Shown here in pieces: positions 8,122 through 16,729 of a stretch of 36,913 nt of DNA. Each line of letters opens with the position of its first letter. Within the stretch, counting starts at the first letter, position 1. The position numbers and the translations under genes were made by a program. The notes beneath the pieces were generated by a model, which made no database searches, was not told the origin of the DNA, and saw only the letters and a list, made by a program, of their open reading frames with translations. Source of the DNA: JACMNW01 sp043721855 (GTDB taxonomy: Bacteria; Pseudomonadota; Alphaproteobacteria; Rhodobacterales; Rhodobacteraceae); contig JAYSPY010000096.1 of assembly GCA_043721855.1 (NCBI GenBank), positions 1 to 36,913 on the forward strand, given 5' to 3'.

Positions 8122-8892
8122 ATGCTGAATTTCACGATTTTCAAAGCCATAGCCCCCCAGGACCAGCCGCCTTTGCTGATAGCACATGGCCTGTTCGGAT
8201 CTGGCCGTAACTGGGGGGTGATCGCGCGCAGGCTGGCAGACAGCCGCGATGTGATCGTGGTTGATATGCGAAACCACGGTGACAGCCCGCGGTTTGCCAG
8301 CCAAGGCTACCCCGAAATGGCCGATGATCTGGCGCAGGTTATTGCAGCACACGGTGGCAGCGCCGACGTGCTGGGCCATTCCATGGGCGGCAAAACCGCC
8401 ATGGTGCTGGCACTGACGCAAGGCACATTTCTGCGCAGATTGGTGGTCGCCGATATTGCACCTGTCGCCTATACCCATGACCAAAACAAAAACGTCGCAG
8501 CGATGGCCGGGCTTGATCTGGCGGGGCTTGTGAGCCGCGCCGAGGCGGATGCCCGGCTTGCCAAAAGCATCGCCGACCCCGCATTGCGTGCGTTCTTTTT
8601 GCAGTCGCTTGATGTGCGCGCCACGCCGCCAGTCTGGCGCCTTAATCTTTCCGTGCTTGCACAGGAGGCACAAAAAATTGTCGGCTGGCCCGGCACCGTG
8701 GGGCAGTTTGATGGCCGGGCACTGTTTTTATCTGGTGCGAAAAGCAGTTATGTTTTGCCAGAACACCGCGCCCTGATCCTGCGCCAGTTTCCCAATGCCG
8801 ATTTCGCCAGCATCGCCGGCGCTGGCCATTGGCTGCACGCCGAAAAACCACGCGAATTCGAAGAAACTGTGCGCATTTTCTTGAATGCCTGA
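8122..8892 (+). CDS. Alpha/beta-fold hydrolase (YbfF/ABHD11-like esterase)
   Basis: A 256-residue soluble alpha/beta hydrolase. It shows the oxyanion region LLIAHGLFGSGRNW, the strand VIVVDMRNHGDSP, the nucleophile elbow GHSMGG with S87, and the catalytic histidine H236 in GAGHWLHAEKP. The MRNHGDSP and DLAQVIAAHG segments are typical of the YbfF/ABHD11 group, which hydrolyses short- to medium-chain acyl esters or thioesters. The physiological substrate is unknown. It is convergent with the PAP2 gene, with a short 35-base gap. Confidence 0.88.
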   Translation: MLNFTIFKAIAPQDQPPLLIAHGLFGSGRNWGVIARRLADSRDVIVVDMRNHGDSPRFASQGYPEMADDLAQVIAAHGGSADVLGHSMGGKTAMVLALTQGTFLRRLVVADIAPVAYTHDQNKNVAAMAGLDLAGLVSRAEADARLAKSIADPALRAFFLQSLDVRATPPVWRLNLSVLAQEAQKIVGWPGTVGQFDGRALFLSGAKSSYVLPEHRALILRQFPNADFASIAGAGHWLHAEKPREFEETVRIFLNA

Positions 8893-8927
8893 CGCCAGAC
8901 TTTCTTGATCGGAACGCGCAGAGGTGA

Positions 8928-9941
8928 TCACGCAGATCTTTGGTCGGGCAAAACCCGCATAACCCCCCAAAGGCAGGCTGCAAACACGGCCACACCGCCA
9001 AACAGATCCACCAAATGGTGGCCGCCGTGAACAATTGTCGCCACTGGCATCGCAATATCAACCGCCAACAGCGGACCGAAAGCCCAGGTTTTGCGCGTGA
9101 ACCACAGAACCATGCAGGTCATGACAATGTGAAATGACGGAAAGGCGATAACCCCGGCGATTTCGCCAAGCGTGATCACCTCTACTCCCTGCAACGCAAA
9201 TCTGCGCATATCTGCGCCGTAAGCCGCATTTGCCATAAGGGCTATGCTGTCTTGCGCGGCGGTTGAGACCATTCCATATGCGGCGGGGCCGACACTGGGC
9301 AGCAGCCACCAAAAACTGACTGTCACGATCATGCAAACAATGCCGACCGTTAGAAAACGGTGCAACGCCACGGGGCGGTTCAGGAACGACAGCAAAATGA
9401 TCACGGCCACCACTTGCGGCAAAATGCTGAGATAAACATACCGCAGCGCGGTGCCGGTCAGGGGAAGCTTCGCAACCAATTCCACAAAGCCCAGCCACGA
9501 AAATCCAAAGCCCGCATCAAGCGCCATCAGCTGTGGGTCGATCAACGGATGGACCAAGGGAAACAGCGTAAAGATAAAAATCGCGATGCTGCCGGTAAAG
9601 CTCATGAACACGCCAAATCCGATTGCCCCCAATGCCATGCGCGGCATATCGCGTTTGGCGCGGATAAAGATGCCCATCGCAACCAGCGCAAGGCTTGCAC
9701 CGAAGGCCGGGAAAAACGACAGCCAATCCACGGCTTGATGCGATACAGCGGCATTGACCACACCCGCCAGTGAGATCGCCGCCACCATGCCCAAAAGCAA
9801 CCACTCTGCCCCGTATAGCAGCGATCCGAATGACCGACGGCCAGATTGATGCATCATCGATGATGCAGGGCTATTCGATGGCGACATGTTGATTTGGTCT
9901 TTCGTTTTGGTCCTTCTTTTTAGCTGTTTGATCTTGACCAT
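8928..9941 (-). CDS. PAP2-superfamily integral membrane protein
   Basis: A protein of up to 337 residues with several hydrophobic segments and the two C-terminal PAP2 motifs: PSFH (in GVIAFPSFHIVMT) and H-x5-D (ATIVHGGHHLVDLFGG). This pattern resembles the inositolphosphotransferase/Aur1-like branch of PAP2 enzymes, which cleave or transfer phosphate groups on membrane lipids. The start is uncertain. The longest ATG (9941) and the ATG at 9887 (MSPSNSPASS) both lack a clear ribosome binding site, and adjacent ATGs at 9860 and 9857 lie in a palindrome. The first 18 residues of the long form are very basic. The gene lies downstream of gcvP on the same strand. Confidence 0.8.
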   Translation of the reverse strand: MVKIKQLKRRTKTKDQINMSPSNSPASSMMHQSGRRSFGSLLYGAEWLLLGMVAAISLAGVVNAAVSHQAVDWLSFFPAFGASLALVAMGIFIRAKRDMPRMALGAIGFGVFMSFTGSIAIFIFTLFPLVHPLIDPQLMALDAGFGFSWLGFVELVAKLPLTGTALRYVYLSILPQVVAVIILLSFLNRPVALHRFLTVGIVCMIVTVSFWWLLPSVGPAAYGMVSTAAQDSIALMANAAYGADMRRFALQGVEVITLGEIAGVIAFPSFHIVMTCMVLWFTRKTWAFGPLLAVDIAMPVATIVHGGHHLVDLFGGVAVFAACLWGVMRVLPDQRSA

Positions 9942-9956
9942 TTCGTGGCAGGGACA

Positions 9957-9978
9957 GGAAACAATTTAGGTTGTTTCC
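9957..9978 (-). terminator. Hairpin downstream of gcvP
   Basis: GGAAACAA and TTGTTTCC form a perfect 8-bp stem with a six-base loop, about 70 bases past the gcvP stop. There is no T-run. It could end or protect the gcv transcript, or act in the leader of the PAP2 gene, whose start follows. Confidence 0.45.
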
Positions 9979-10046
9979 CATGATTTTGCCAAAAACCACC
10001 AAATCGGCATGGCTTTTCGTTAAATATCGGCAGTCTTGTCAGCCGC

Positions 10047-12887
10047 TTATTCCGCTGCTTGCATGTAGCTTTCCACCGGTGGGCAGGTGCAGACCAGATT
10101 GCGGTCGCCAAACACATTGTCGACACGGCCCACGGGTGGCCAATATTTATCAACCCGGAACGCGCCCGGCGGAAAACAACCTTGTTCGCGTGGGTATTTG
10201 CGGGTCCAGTCCGCGATCAGGTCTTCGACCGTATGCGGCGCGTGTCGCAGGGGGCTGTCGGTCGCGCTGATCTCGCCGTCTTCCACAGCCTTTATCTCTG
10301 CGCGGATGGCCAGCAGCGCATTGATAAAGCGGTCTATTTCGGCCTTTGTTTCAGACTCGGTCGGCTCCACCATCAGCGTGCCAGATACCGGCCAACTCAT
10401 CGTAGGGGCGTGAAAGCCGTTGTCGATCAACCGCTTTGCGATATCGTCTACCGTGACGCCAACTTCGGCAAAGGGCCGCGTATCAAGGATACATTCATGC
10501 GCCACACGACCCCGTTTGCCCATGAACAGCACGTCATAAGCGCCCTTGAGCCGGGCCGCGATGTAGTTGGCATTCAAGATCGCGACGCGCGTGGCTTGCG
10601 TCAGCCCCGGCCCGCCCATCATCAGGCAATAGGCCCATGATATCAGCAAGATAGACGCTGATCCGTAAGGTGCCGCCGAAACCGGCCCTTCACCGCCACC
10701 CGTTTCCGAATGCCCCGGCAAATAGGGTGACAAATGCGCCTTGACCCCAATCGGCCCCATGCCGGGACCGCCGCCTCCATGCGGAATGGCAAAGGTTTTG
10801 TGCAGGTTCAAATGGCTGACATCGCCACCAATTTTCCCCGGCTGCACAAGCCCCACCATGGCGTTCATATTTGCGCCGTCGATATAAACCTGCCCGCCAA
10901 ATTCATGCGTGATCGCACAAATATCACGAACGGTTTCCTCAAACACGCCGTGGGTCGATGGGTAGGTGATCATGCACGCCGCCAGCGTAGCGCCCGCTGC
11001 CACAGCTTTGGCGCGGAAATCTTCGATATCCACATCGCCGTTCGGCGCGGACTTCACCACCACCACCTTCATCCCCGCCATCTGCGCCGAGGCCGGGTTG
11101 GTGCCATGCGCAGAAACCGGAATCAGGCAGACATTGCGCTGCACATCACCGCGCGCCCGGTGATAGGCGGCAATGGTCAACAGCCCTGCATATTCGCCCT
11201 GCGCACCGGAATTGGGTTGCATCGACATCGCATCGTAACCCGTTATTTCGCATAGCTTTTCTGAAAGATCACTGATCGCTTCATGATACCCCATCGCTTG
11301 ATCCAACGGCGCGAACGGGTGCAGGGTGCCAAATTCGGGCCAGGTGATCGGCATCATTTCGGCCGCCGCATTCAGCTTCATCGTGCAAGACCCCAGCGGG
11401 ATCATCGCGCGGTCAAGCGCCAGATCACGGTCCGACAGGCGGCGCATATAACGCATCATTTCGGATTCCGCGCGGTTCATTTGGAACACCGGATGGGTCA
11501 GAAATTCGGTCTGGCGCAGCATATCGATGCCAAAGCCAAGCGTTCCGCGATGCGGTGGCGCGATGGTGATGCCGAATGCGCGCAGCACCTTGTGCAGCAC
11601 AGCCTCATCAGATGTCTCATCCAGACTGATGCCAACGCGGTCGTGGCCGATCTTGCGGAAATTCAGCCCCTCATGCCGGGCAGCTGCCAGAATGCCCGCC
11701 TGGCCCACGCCGACCTCGACCGTGATGGTATCAAAGAACGCTTTGGGCGACACTTTTGCCCCCGCAGCCCGCAGGGCTTTGGCAAGACGCACAGTTCTGA
11801 AATGCACCCGCTCGGCGATGGCGCGCAAACCCAAAGGCCCGTGAAAGACCGCGTAAAAGCTGGCCATAACCGCCAGCAGGGCTTGCGCCGTGCACACGTT
11901 CGACGTGGCCTTTTCGCGCCGGATATGTTGTTCGCGGGTCTGCAATGACAACCGGTAAGCCTTGTTGCCACGCGCGTCGATCGACACGCCGACAATCCGC
12001 CCCGGCATGGCGCGCTTCAGATCATCGGTGCAGGACATGAACGCCGCATGTGGCCCGCCATAGCCCAATGGCACGCCAAAACGCTGGCTGGACCCGACCG
12101 CAATATCGGCCCCCATCGCACCGGGTTCCTTTAGCAGACACAGCGCCAGAAGATCGGTTGCCACCACCGCAATCGCCTTTGCGGCATGCAGGGCTGCAAT
12201 TTCGCCGGTAAAATCGCGCACATGGCCATAGCTGCCTGGATACTGGAAAATCGCCCCGAATACTTTTGAGGCGTCAAGATTTTCAACCATATCCTCGATA
12301 ATCGCGATCCCCAAAGGTTCCGCCCGCGTGCGGATCACGGCGATGGTTTGCGGATGACAAAAGCGATCCACGAAAAACGCCCGTGATTTTGACTTGGTGG
12401 TGCGCTCGGCCATGGTCATCGCTTCGGCGGCGGCCGTCGCCTCATCCAGCAGGCTCGCGTTGGCCACAGGCAGCCCGGTCAGGTCCGCCACCATGGTTTG
12501 GTAATTCAACAGCGCCTCCAGCCGGCCTTGGGCAATTTCCGGCTGGTAGGGCGTGTAGGCGGTATACCATGCCGGGTTTTCCAGAATGTTGCGTTGAATG
12601 GCGGGCGGGGTATGTGTGCCGTAATAGCCCTGCCCGATCAGGCTGGTCATCACCTTGTTCTTTCCCGCCACAGCCCGCATCCGCGCCAGCAATTCATGTT
12701 CGGCCAACGGGGCCCAGGTCAGGGGCGATGTTTGACGAATGTCGGCGGGCACGGTCTCATCAATCAACTGATCAAGGCTGGCCACCCCCACGGCCTTCAG
12801 CATCAGCGCCATCTCGGCGGGCGAAGGGCCGATGTGGCGGCGGTTGGCAAAATCGTAGGCGTTATAATCGGTAGGGATATATGTCAT
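10047..12887 (-). CDS. gcvP: Glycine dehydrogenase (decarboxylating), P protein, fused two-domain form
   Basis: A 946-residue PLP enzyme that decarboxylates glycine and passes the aminomethyl group to lipoyl-GcvH. The N-terminal half carries HIGPSPAEMALML, YYGTHTPPAIQRNILENPAWYTAYTPYQPEIAQGRLEALLN and GYGGPHAAFM. The C-terminal half carries SCTMKLN, QPNSGAQGEYAGL, DGANMNAMVGL and SHLNLHKTFAIPHGGGGPGMG, with K697 the expected PLP lysine. Its length fits the single-chain alphaproteobacterial type, not the split gcvPA/gcvPB type. A GTG at 12890 and an ATG at 12887 compete as start. AAAGGG is six bases before the ATG and only three before the GTG, so I chose the ATG. It is the last gene of gcvT-gcvH-gcvP. 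Confidence 0.97.
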   Translation of the reverse strand: MTYIPTDYNAYDFANRRHIGPSPAEMALMLKAVGVASLDQLIDETVPADIRQTSPLTWAPLAEHELLARMRAVAGKNKVMTSLIGQGYYGTHTPPAIQRNILENPAWYTAYTPYQPEIAQGRLEALLNYQTMVADLTGLPVANASLLDEATAAAEAMTMAERTTKSKSRAFFVDRFCHPQTIAVIRTRAEPLGIAIIEDMVENLDASKVFGAIFQYPGSYGHVRDFTGEIAALHAAKAIAVVATDLLALCLLKEPGAMGADIAVGSSQRFGVPLGYGGPHAAFMSCTDDLKRAMPGRIVGVSIDARGNKAYRLSLQTREQHIRREKATSNVCTAQALLAVMASFYAVFHGPLGLRAIAERVHFRTVRLAKALRAAGAKVSPKAFFDTITVEVGVGQAGILAAARHEGLNFRKIGHDRVGISLDETSDEAVLHKVLRAFGITIAPPHRGTLGFGIDMLRQTEFLTHPVFQMNRAESEMMRYMRRLSDRDLALDRAMIPLGSCTMKLNAAAEMMPITWPEFGTLHPFAPLDQAMGYHEAISDLSEKLCEITGYDAMSMQPNSGAQGEYAGLLTIAAYHRARGDVQRNVCLIPVSAHGTNPASAQMAGMKVVVVKSAPNGDVDIEDFRAKAVAAGATLAACMITYPSTHGVFEETVRDICAITHEFGGQVYIDGANMNAMVGLVQPGKIGGDVSHLNLHKTFAIPHGGGGPGMGPIGVKAHLSPYLPGHSETGGGEGPVSAAPYGSASILLISWAYCLMMGGPGLTQATRVAILNANYIAARLKGAYDVLFMGKRGRVAHECILDTRPFAEVGVTVDDIAKRLIDNGFHAPTMSWPVSGTLMVEPTESETKAEIDRFINALLAIRAEIKAVEDGEISATDSPLRHAPHTVEDLIADWTRKYPREQGCFPPGAFRVDKYWPPVGRVDNVFGDRNLVCTCPPVESYMQAAE

Positions 12888-12930
12888 CACGCGCCCTTTG
12901 GGTCTGAGGATAAGGCGGCGCAGGCTTGCG

Positions 12931-12992
12931 CCGGAAAAATCCTTCGAAGGATTTTAGCCGGAGTTTTCCTTAAAACTCCGATTTTTCACCGG
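12931..12992. repeat. Nested twin palindromes in the gcvH-gcvP intergenic region
   Basis: A perfect 20-bp palindrome, AAAATCCTTCGAAGGATTTT (12936-12955), is followed three bases later by a hairpin with 9-base arms CGGAGTTTT/AAAACTCCG around a CCTT loop (12959-12980). An outer near-complementary pair, CCGGAAAAAT (12931-12940) and ATTTTTCACCGG (12981-12992), could enclose both as a cruciform or three-way RNA fold. It occupies most of the 106-base gap between gcvH and gcvP. A role in segmental mRNA stability or partial termination between the two genes is plausible. Confidence 0.75.
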
Positions 12993-12993
12993 A

Positions 12994-13353
12994 TTATGTG
13001 ATCAGGTCAGTGTATTCGTCTTCATCCATGAACTGATCCATGATCGACAGATCATCGACCTTGATCTTGAAAAACCAAGCAGCGCCTGTCGGGTCTTCGT
13101 TTACCAGCGCGGGCGTGTCGGATAGCGCGTCGTTCACCGCCACGATCTCGCCGTCCACGGGGGCTGAAATATCCGAGGCTGCCTTGACGCTTTCGATCAC
13201 CACCACTTCATCACCTGCGGCGACCATGGTTTCGACCTCTGGCAATTCCACAAACACCACATCGCCCAGTTGGGTTGCGGCGTGTTCGGTGATGCCCACC
13301 ACAATCAAATCGCCTTCAACGCGCAGCCATTCGTGATCTTGAGTATATTTCAT
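12994..13353 (-). CDS. gcvH: Glycine cleavage system H protein
   Basis: A 119-residue lipoyl carrier that shuttles the aminomethyl intermediate between the P, T and L proteins. It begins MKYTQDHEWLRVEGD, has the lipoylation segment VVVIESVKAASDI with K57 as the lipoyl-lysine, and ends with an acidic tail. The start at 13353 has GAGGAG at good spacing. It lies 11 bases after the gcvT stop and 106 bases before the gcvP start. Length and motif are standard. Confidence 0.97.
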   Translation of the reverse strand: MKYTQDHEWLRVEGDLIVVGITEHAATQLGDVVFVELPEVETMVAAGDEVVVIESVKAASDISAPVDGEIVAVNDALSDTPALVNEDPTGAAWFFKIKVDDLSIMDQFMDEDEYTDLIT

Positions 13354-13364
13354 AGGGACGCTCC

Positions 13365-14489
13365 TCAGCGTTTGTAGGTTGTGGGATGGAAGGGAAGGTC
13401 GGCCACGGTGACCGGCAAGTGCTTGCCGCGCACCCCGCCCATCAGTGCGGTCCCCGAGGCCGCGAAGGCGGTGGCGACATAGCCCATGGCGATCGGGCCT
13501 TCGACCGATGGGCCAAATCCGCCAGAGGTAACGCCCCCCAACGGCGTGGCATCATGCGCAAACAGGTCCGTGCCTTCACGCATCGGCGCGCGGCCTGTCG
13601 GGCGAAGCCCTACGCGCAAACGGTCGGGGCCGTCAGCCAATTCATGAAAAATACGCACATCACCGGGAAAGCCCCCCGCCCGCGCGCCGCCCGGTCGGCG
13701 GGCCTTTTGGATGGCCCAGCTCAACGCTGCCTCAACCGGGCTGGTGGTCGTATCTGTGTCATGGCCGTAAAGGCAAAGCCCGGCTTCCAGCCGCAAACTA
13801 TCGCGCGCACCAAGCCCGATCAGCATAACCTCGGGTTGGCCCAGCAGGGTCGCGGCAAAGGTTTCAGCCGGGATTTCGGGCAAAGAAATCTCGAACCCAT
13901 CTTCGCCGGTATAGCCAGACCGCGAAATCCACAGATCATGGCCTTGCCACTGAAAAACAAGTGAATCCATAAACTTCATTGCCGCAACATCGGGGATTAG
14001 CCGTGCCAACACCACCTCTGCCAACGGCCCTTGCAGCGCCAAAAGCGCGCGGTCGGTTACGGGGATAACCTCGGTCGTGGCCGACAGATGCGCCTGCATA
14101 TGCGCCAAATCCTGCGCTTTGCAGGCAGCGTTTACGACCACAAAAAGATGATCGCCCCGGTTGGCAAACATCAGATCATCCAGAATGCCGCCGGTGTCAT
14201 TGGTGAACAGGCCATAGCGCTGCCGCCCCGGTTTTACCGCCAAAACATCAACCGGCATCAGCGCCTCAAGTGCAAGTGCTGTCGCCTCGTATGATCCACG
14301 AGGGCGCAAGATCACCTGCCCCATGTGACTGACATCAAACAACCCGGCAGCATTGCGCGTGTGCAGATGTTCCTTCATCACGCCGGGGGCATATTGCACG
14401 GGCATCAGATAGCCTGCGAAAGGCACCATCTTTCCGCCGTGCGCCACATGCAGATCGTGTAGCCCCAGCCGGTGCAAGTCTTCGGTCAA
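13365..14489 (-). CDS. gcvT: Glycine cleavage system T protein (aminomethyltransferase), TTG start
   Basis: A 374-residue enzyme releasing ammonia and forming methylene-tetrahydrofolate from the aminomethyl-lipoyl-H protein. Family stretches include GKMVPFAGYLMPVQY, NAAGLFDVSHMGQV, ISRSGYTGEDGFEI, GLGARDSLRLEAGLCLYGHD and a C-terminal VGLRPTGRAPMREG. The frame stays open upstream through the riboswitch, but that part cannot be protein. Homology begins at TEDLHRLGLHDLH, directly after a TTG at 14489. The run GGGGG lies six bases before this TTG, and no ATG or GTG is suitably placed, so TTG is the most likely start. First gene of the riboswitch-controlled gcv operon. Confidence 0.93.
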   Translation of the reverse strand: MTEDLHRLGLHDLHVAHGGKMVPFAGYLMPVQYAPGVMKEHLHTRNAAGLFDVSHMGQVILRPRGSYEATALALEALMPVDVLAVKPGRQRYGLFTNDTGGILDDLMFANRGDHLFVVVNAACKAQDLAHMQAHLSATTEVIPVTDRALLALQGPLAEVVLARLIPDVAAMKFMDSLVFQWQGHDLWISRSGYTGEDGFEISLPEIPAETFAATLLGQPEVMLIGLGARDSLRLEAGLCLYGHDTDTTTSPVEAALSWAIQKARRPGGARAGGFPGDVRIFHELADGPDRLRVGLRPTGRAPMREGTDLFAHDATPLGGVTSGGFGPSVEGPIAMGYVATAFAASGTALMGGVRGKHLPVTVADLPFHPTTYKR

Positions 14490-14555
14490 TCTGGACCCCC
14501 AAACTTTGGTCGGACAAACGCCCGGCACCGAATCGACAGGCCAATCCCTGTCCCA

Positions 14556-14740
14556 CGATGCCCCCTCTGTCCCTGCCCAAGTCGAGGCGCCTGAGATTGT
14601 TATCCCTTCGGCGGGTGCGGGTGCACCACTCTCCAGAGTGTCACTATCAGAACGGTCCCTTGCGCCTGAGAGTTTACCGGGGCGGTTGCTCCTTCGGCAC
14701 CAGATGGGGTGGTAACCCCAACCGGATTCTCCCGGATCTG
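14556..14740 (-). promoter_or_regulatory. Tandem glycine riboswitch upstream of gcvTHP
   Basis: Read on the minus strand, two glycine-aptamer-like units follow each other. The first (about 14740-14651) has GGGAGAATCC, GCCGAAGGAGCAA and AAACTCTCAGGCGCAAGGGACCG. The second (about 14643-14558) has CTCTGGAGAG, GCCGAAGGGATAACAATCTCAGGCGCC and a closing GGGACAGAGGGGG. The paired ACCGAAGG.../CTCAGGC words and the short linker match the known tandem gcvT element. Glycine binding normally turns gcv expression on. A hairpin with arms GACAGG/CCTGTC (14535-14552), between the aptamers and the gcvT ribosome binding site, is a candidate part of the expression platform. I assigned the element by sequence words, not by computed folding. 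Confidence 0.93.
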
Positions 14741-14748
14741 ATGCGCTA

Positions 14749-14778
14749 TGCCTAGCCTGCCTTCCCGCATACTGGCAA
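14749..14778 (-). promoter_or_regulatory. Possible promoter for the gcv leader, inside the truncated MATE gene
   Basis: On the minus strand, TTGCCA (14778-14773) and TAGGCA (14754-14749) are separated by 18 bases and would start transcription close to the first aptamer at about 14742. The -10 match is poor. The main argument is positional: the aptamer begins only about 12 bases after the MATE remnant's stop, so the promoter must overlap or precede that remnant. Confidence 0.25.
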
Positions 14779-15240
14779 GAGGGAAAAGGTCGGCACCACG
14801 ATGGAAAGGTAATGCACCGCCTGATCCAGCGTGCGCCCGCTGGCACCCAGCAGTTCCACCAAAAAGCGCAAATTCAGCCAGACCACGGCCACGAAAACGA
14901 TACCAAACAGAATGCCCCAGATCACCGCATTGGTGGCCTTGGTGCGCGCCGCCGCCATATTGCCTTGCCCCACGGCCCGCGCGACTAGTGCTGATGCGGC
15001 AATGGCCATGCCGACGCCAAACGACGTGGTGAAAAACAAAATCGCCCCGGCATAGCCAACCGCGGCGGTCAAATCCGCGTCCTTCAGCCACGAGATGAAA
15101 ATGATGTTCACGAAATCGACCATGAACAGCACCATCAAGCCCACCGATGATGTCAGCGACATCACCGCGACATGGCGAAACAGGTTCCCTTCAAGAAACT
15201 TCGCCGGCCTGCCCTGAACGTGCAGGGATGTTGATGCCAT
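14752..15240 (-). pseudogene. 3'-truncated MATE-family efflux transporter
   Basis: This 162-residue frame has an intact MATE-type N-terminus (KFLEGNLFRHVAVMSLTSSVGLMVLFMVDFVNIIFISWL, then GVGMAIAASALVARAVGQGN) with about four membrane segments. Similarity ends at YLSIVVPTFSLLP, then PVCGKAG and a stop. MATE transporters are about 450 residues with twelve membrane segments, so roughly two thirds is missing and the product cannot form a normal transporter. The break lies just upstream of the glycine riboswitch, as if a deletion joined the two. I used the ATG at 15240; a GTG at 15252 has AAGGTA close by. A functional short membrane protein is possible but less likely. Confidence 0.8.
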
Positions 15241-15270
15241 GGTGTCGCGCACTACCTTAAGTTTTATTCG

Positions 15271-16608
15271 TTACACGCCGCGCACCACTTGCAGCATCGG
15301 CATAACGTCAGCCATTTCCGGGCCTGCATCAAGGCCCGTCAAGGCCCGGCGCAGCGGGCGGTAAAGCCCCTTGCCCTTGCGCCCGGTCGCGGCTTTCACA
15401 ACTTCGGTCCAGTCATGCCACGTGGCCGTCGTCCACGGCTTTGCAGGCAGCATCGTCAAGGCCTGGGTCACAAAATCGCGGTCCTCATCATCCACCAACG
15501 GCTCCGCGCCGTAGCGAAACAGGTGCCACCAACCCGCAAGGTCGGCCTTGATGGTGATATTGCCCTTGGCCACATCCCAAAAGCCCTGCGCCTGATCCTC
15601 CGGCACGCCAAGGGCTGCCACTTCCACAGCCACCGCAGACAGCGGCAGGCTTTGCACATGGGCGCGGGTCAATGGGAACAGATCATCGGCATCAAACTTG
15701 GTCGGGGCCGCGCCAAAACTGCCGACATCAAAGCCATCGATCAACTCTTGCATCGACTGTGCCAGTTCCACTGGCTTAGATGACCCCAGCCGCGCCATCA
15801 GCGACAGCAGTGCCATCGGCTCCACCCCGGCGGCACGCAAATCGCGCAGCGACAAGGTGCCAAGACGTTTGGACAGTTCCTCGCCCTTGGCCCCGGTCAG
15901 CAGGCTGTGATGCGCAAAGGATGGCGGGGTGCCACCCATGGCCTGCATGATCTGAATTTGCGTGGCGGTGTTGGTCACATGGTCCGCCCCGCGCACGATG
16001 AAGCTGACGCCCATGTCGATGTCATCGACCGAACTTGCAAAGGTGTAAAGCACCTGCCCATCGGCCCGGATCAGCACCGGATCAGACACCGAGGCCGCAT
16101 CAATTGAAATCGGTCCCAAGATGCCATCAGGCCAGTTGATGCGTTCCTGGTCCAGCCGGAAACGCCAATACCCCGCCCGCCCCTCGGCGCGCATTGTGAC
16201 GCGTTGATCTTCGGTCAGGTGCAAGGACGCGCGATCATAAACCGGCGGTTTGTGCATGTTCAGCTGCTTTTTGCGCTTCAAATCCAGCTCAACTGGCGAC
16301 TCAAAACATTCATAAAACCGGCCATTCGCGCGCAACTGATCTGCCGCCGCGCGGTAACGGTCCATCCGCAGCGATTGCTTTTCCACCCGGTCCCAATGCA
16401 GGCCCAGCCAATCCAGATCTTCCATGATCCCGTCGGCGTATTCCTGCTTCGAGCGGTCCTGATCGGTATCATCAAGGCGCAGAATAAACGTGCCCCCGGC
16501 CTTGGCGGTGATCAGGTAATTCATCAACGCCGTGCGTAGGTTGCCGACATGGATAAACCCGGTGGGGGACGGCGCAAAACGGGTGATGGTGGGTCTGTCG
16601 GCGGTCAT
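15271..16608 (-). CDS. gltX: Glutamyl-tRNA synthetase
   Basis: A 445-residue class I aminoacyl-tRNA synthetase. The HIGH-type motif is in FAPSPTGFIHVGNLRTALMNY (HVGN at 20-23), the DDTD motif follows (LRLDDTDQDRS), and the KMSKS counterpart is ELSKR (244-248) in KGEELSKRLG. Length and C-terminal sequence fit bacterial GltX. Many alphaproteobacteria carry two gltX copies, and I cannot tell whether a second exists here or whether this one also charges tRNA-Gln. The ATG at 16608 (MTADRPTITRFAPSPTG) has AAGGAG upstream. The frame extends to 16695 without family similarity. It reads towards the MATE remnant and diverges from the zincin-like gene. Confidence 0.95.
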   Translation of the reverse strand: MTADRPTITRFAPSPTGFIHVGNLRTALMNYLITAKAGGTFILRLDDTDQDRSKQEYADGIMEDLDWLGLHWDRVEKQSLRMDRYRAAADQLRANGRFYECFESPVELDLKRKKQLNMHKPPVYDRASLHLTEDQRVTMRAEGRAGYWRFRLDQERINWPDGILGPISIDAASVSDPVLIRADGQVLYTFASSVDDIDMGVSFIVRGADHVTNTATQIQIMQAMGGTPPSFAHHSLLTGAKGEELSKRLGTLSLRDLRAAGVEPMALLSLMARLGSSKPVELAQSMQELIDGFDVGSFGAAPTKFDADDLFPLTRAHVQSLPLSAVAVEVAALGVPEDQAQGFWDVAKGNITIKADLAGWWHLFRYGAEPLVDDEDRDFVTQALTMLPAKPWTTATWHDWTEVVKAATGRKGKGLYRPLRRALTGLDAGPEMADVMPMLQVVRGV

Positions 16609-16729
16609 CGGGCGGCTCTCCTTGAAGGGGTCTTCCCTGTCATATGGCATGGGTTTTGTCCAGTTCCCCCGATGGGGTGGCGATGCAATCGGCATTTCCG
16701 TTTCGGGTCAAAGCCGCTATTCAGGCGCA

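Noticed and set aside
8026..8673. Upstream extension of the small anchored protein to 339 codons
   Set aside because: The extension runs fully under the alpha/beta hydrolase gene and lacks any domain. The ATG at 8025 has its own ribosome binding site.
14490..14846. Upstream extension of gcvT to 493 codons
   Set aside because: It translates the glycine riboswitch and part of the MATE remnant. GcvT homology starts only after the TTG at 14489.
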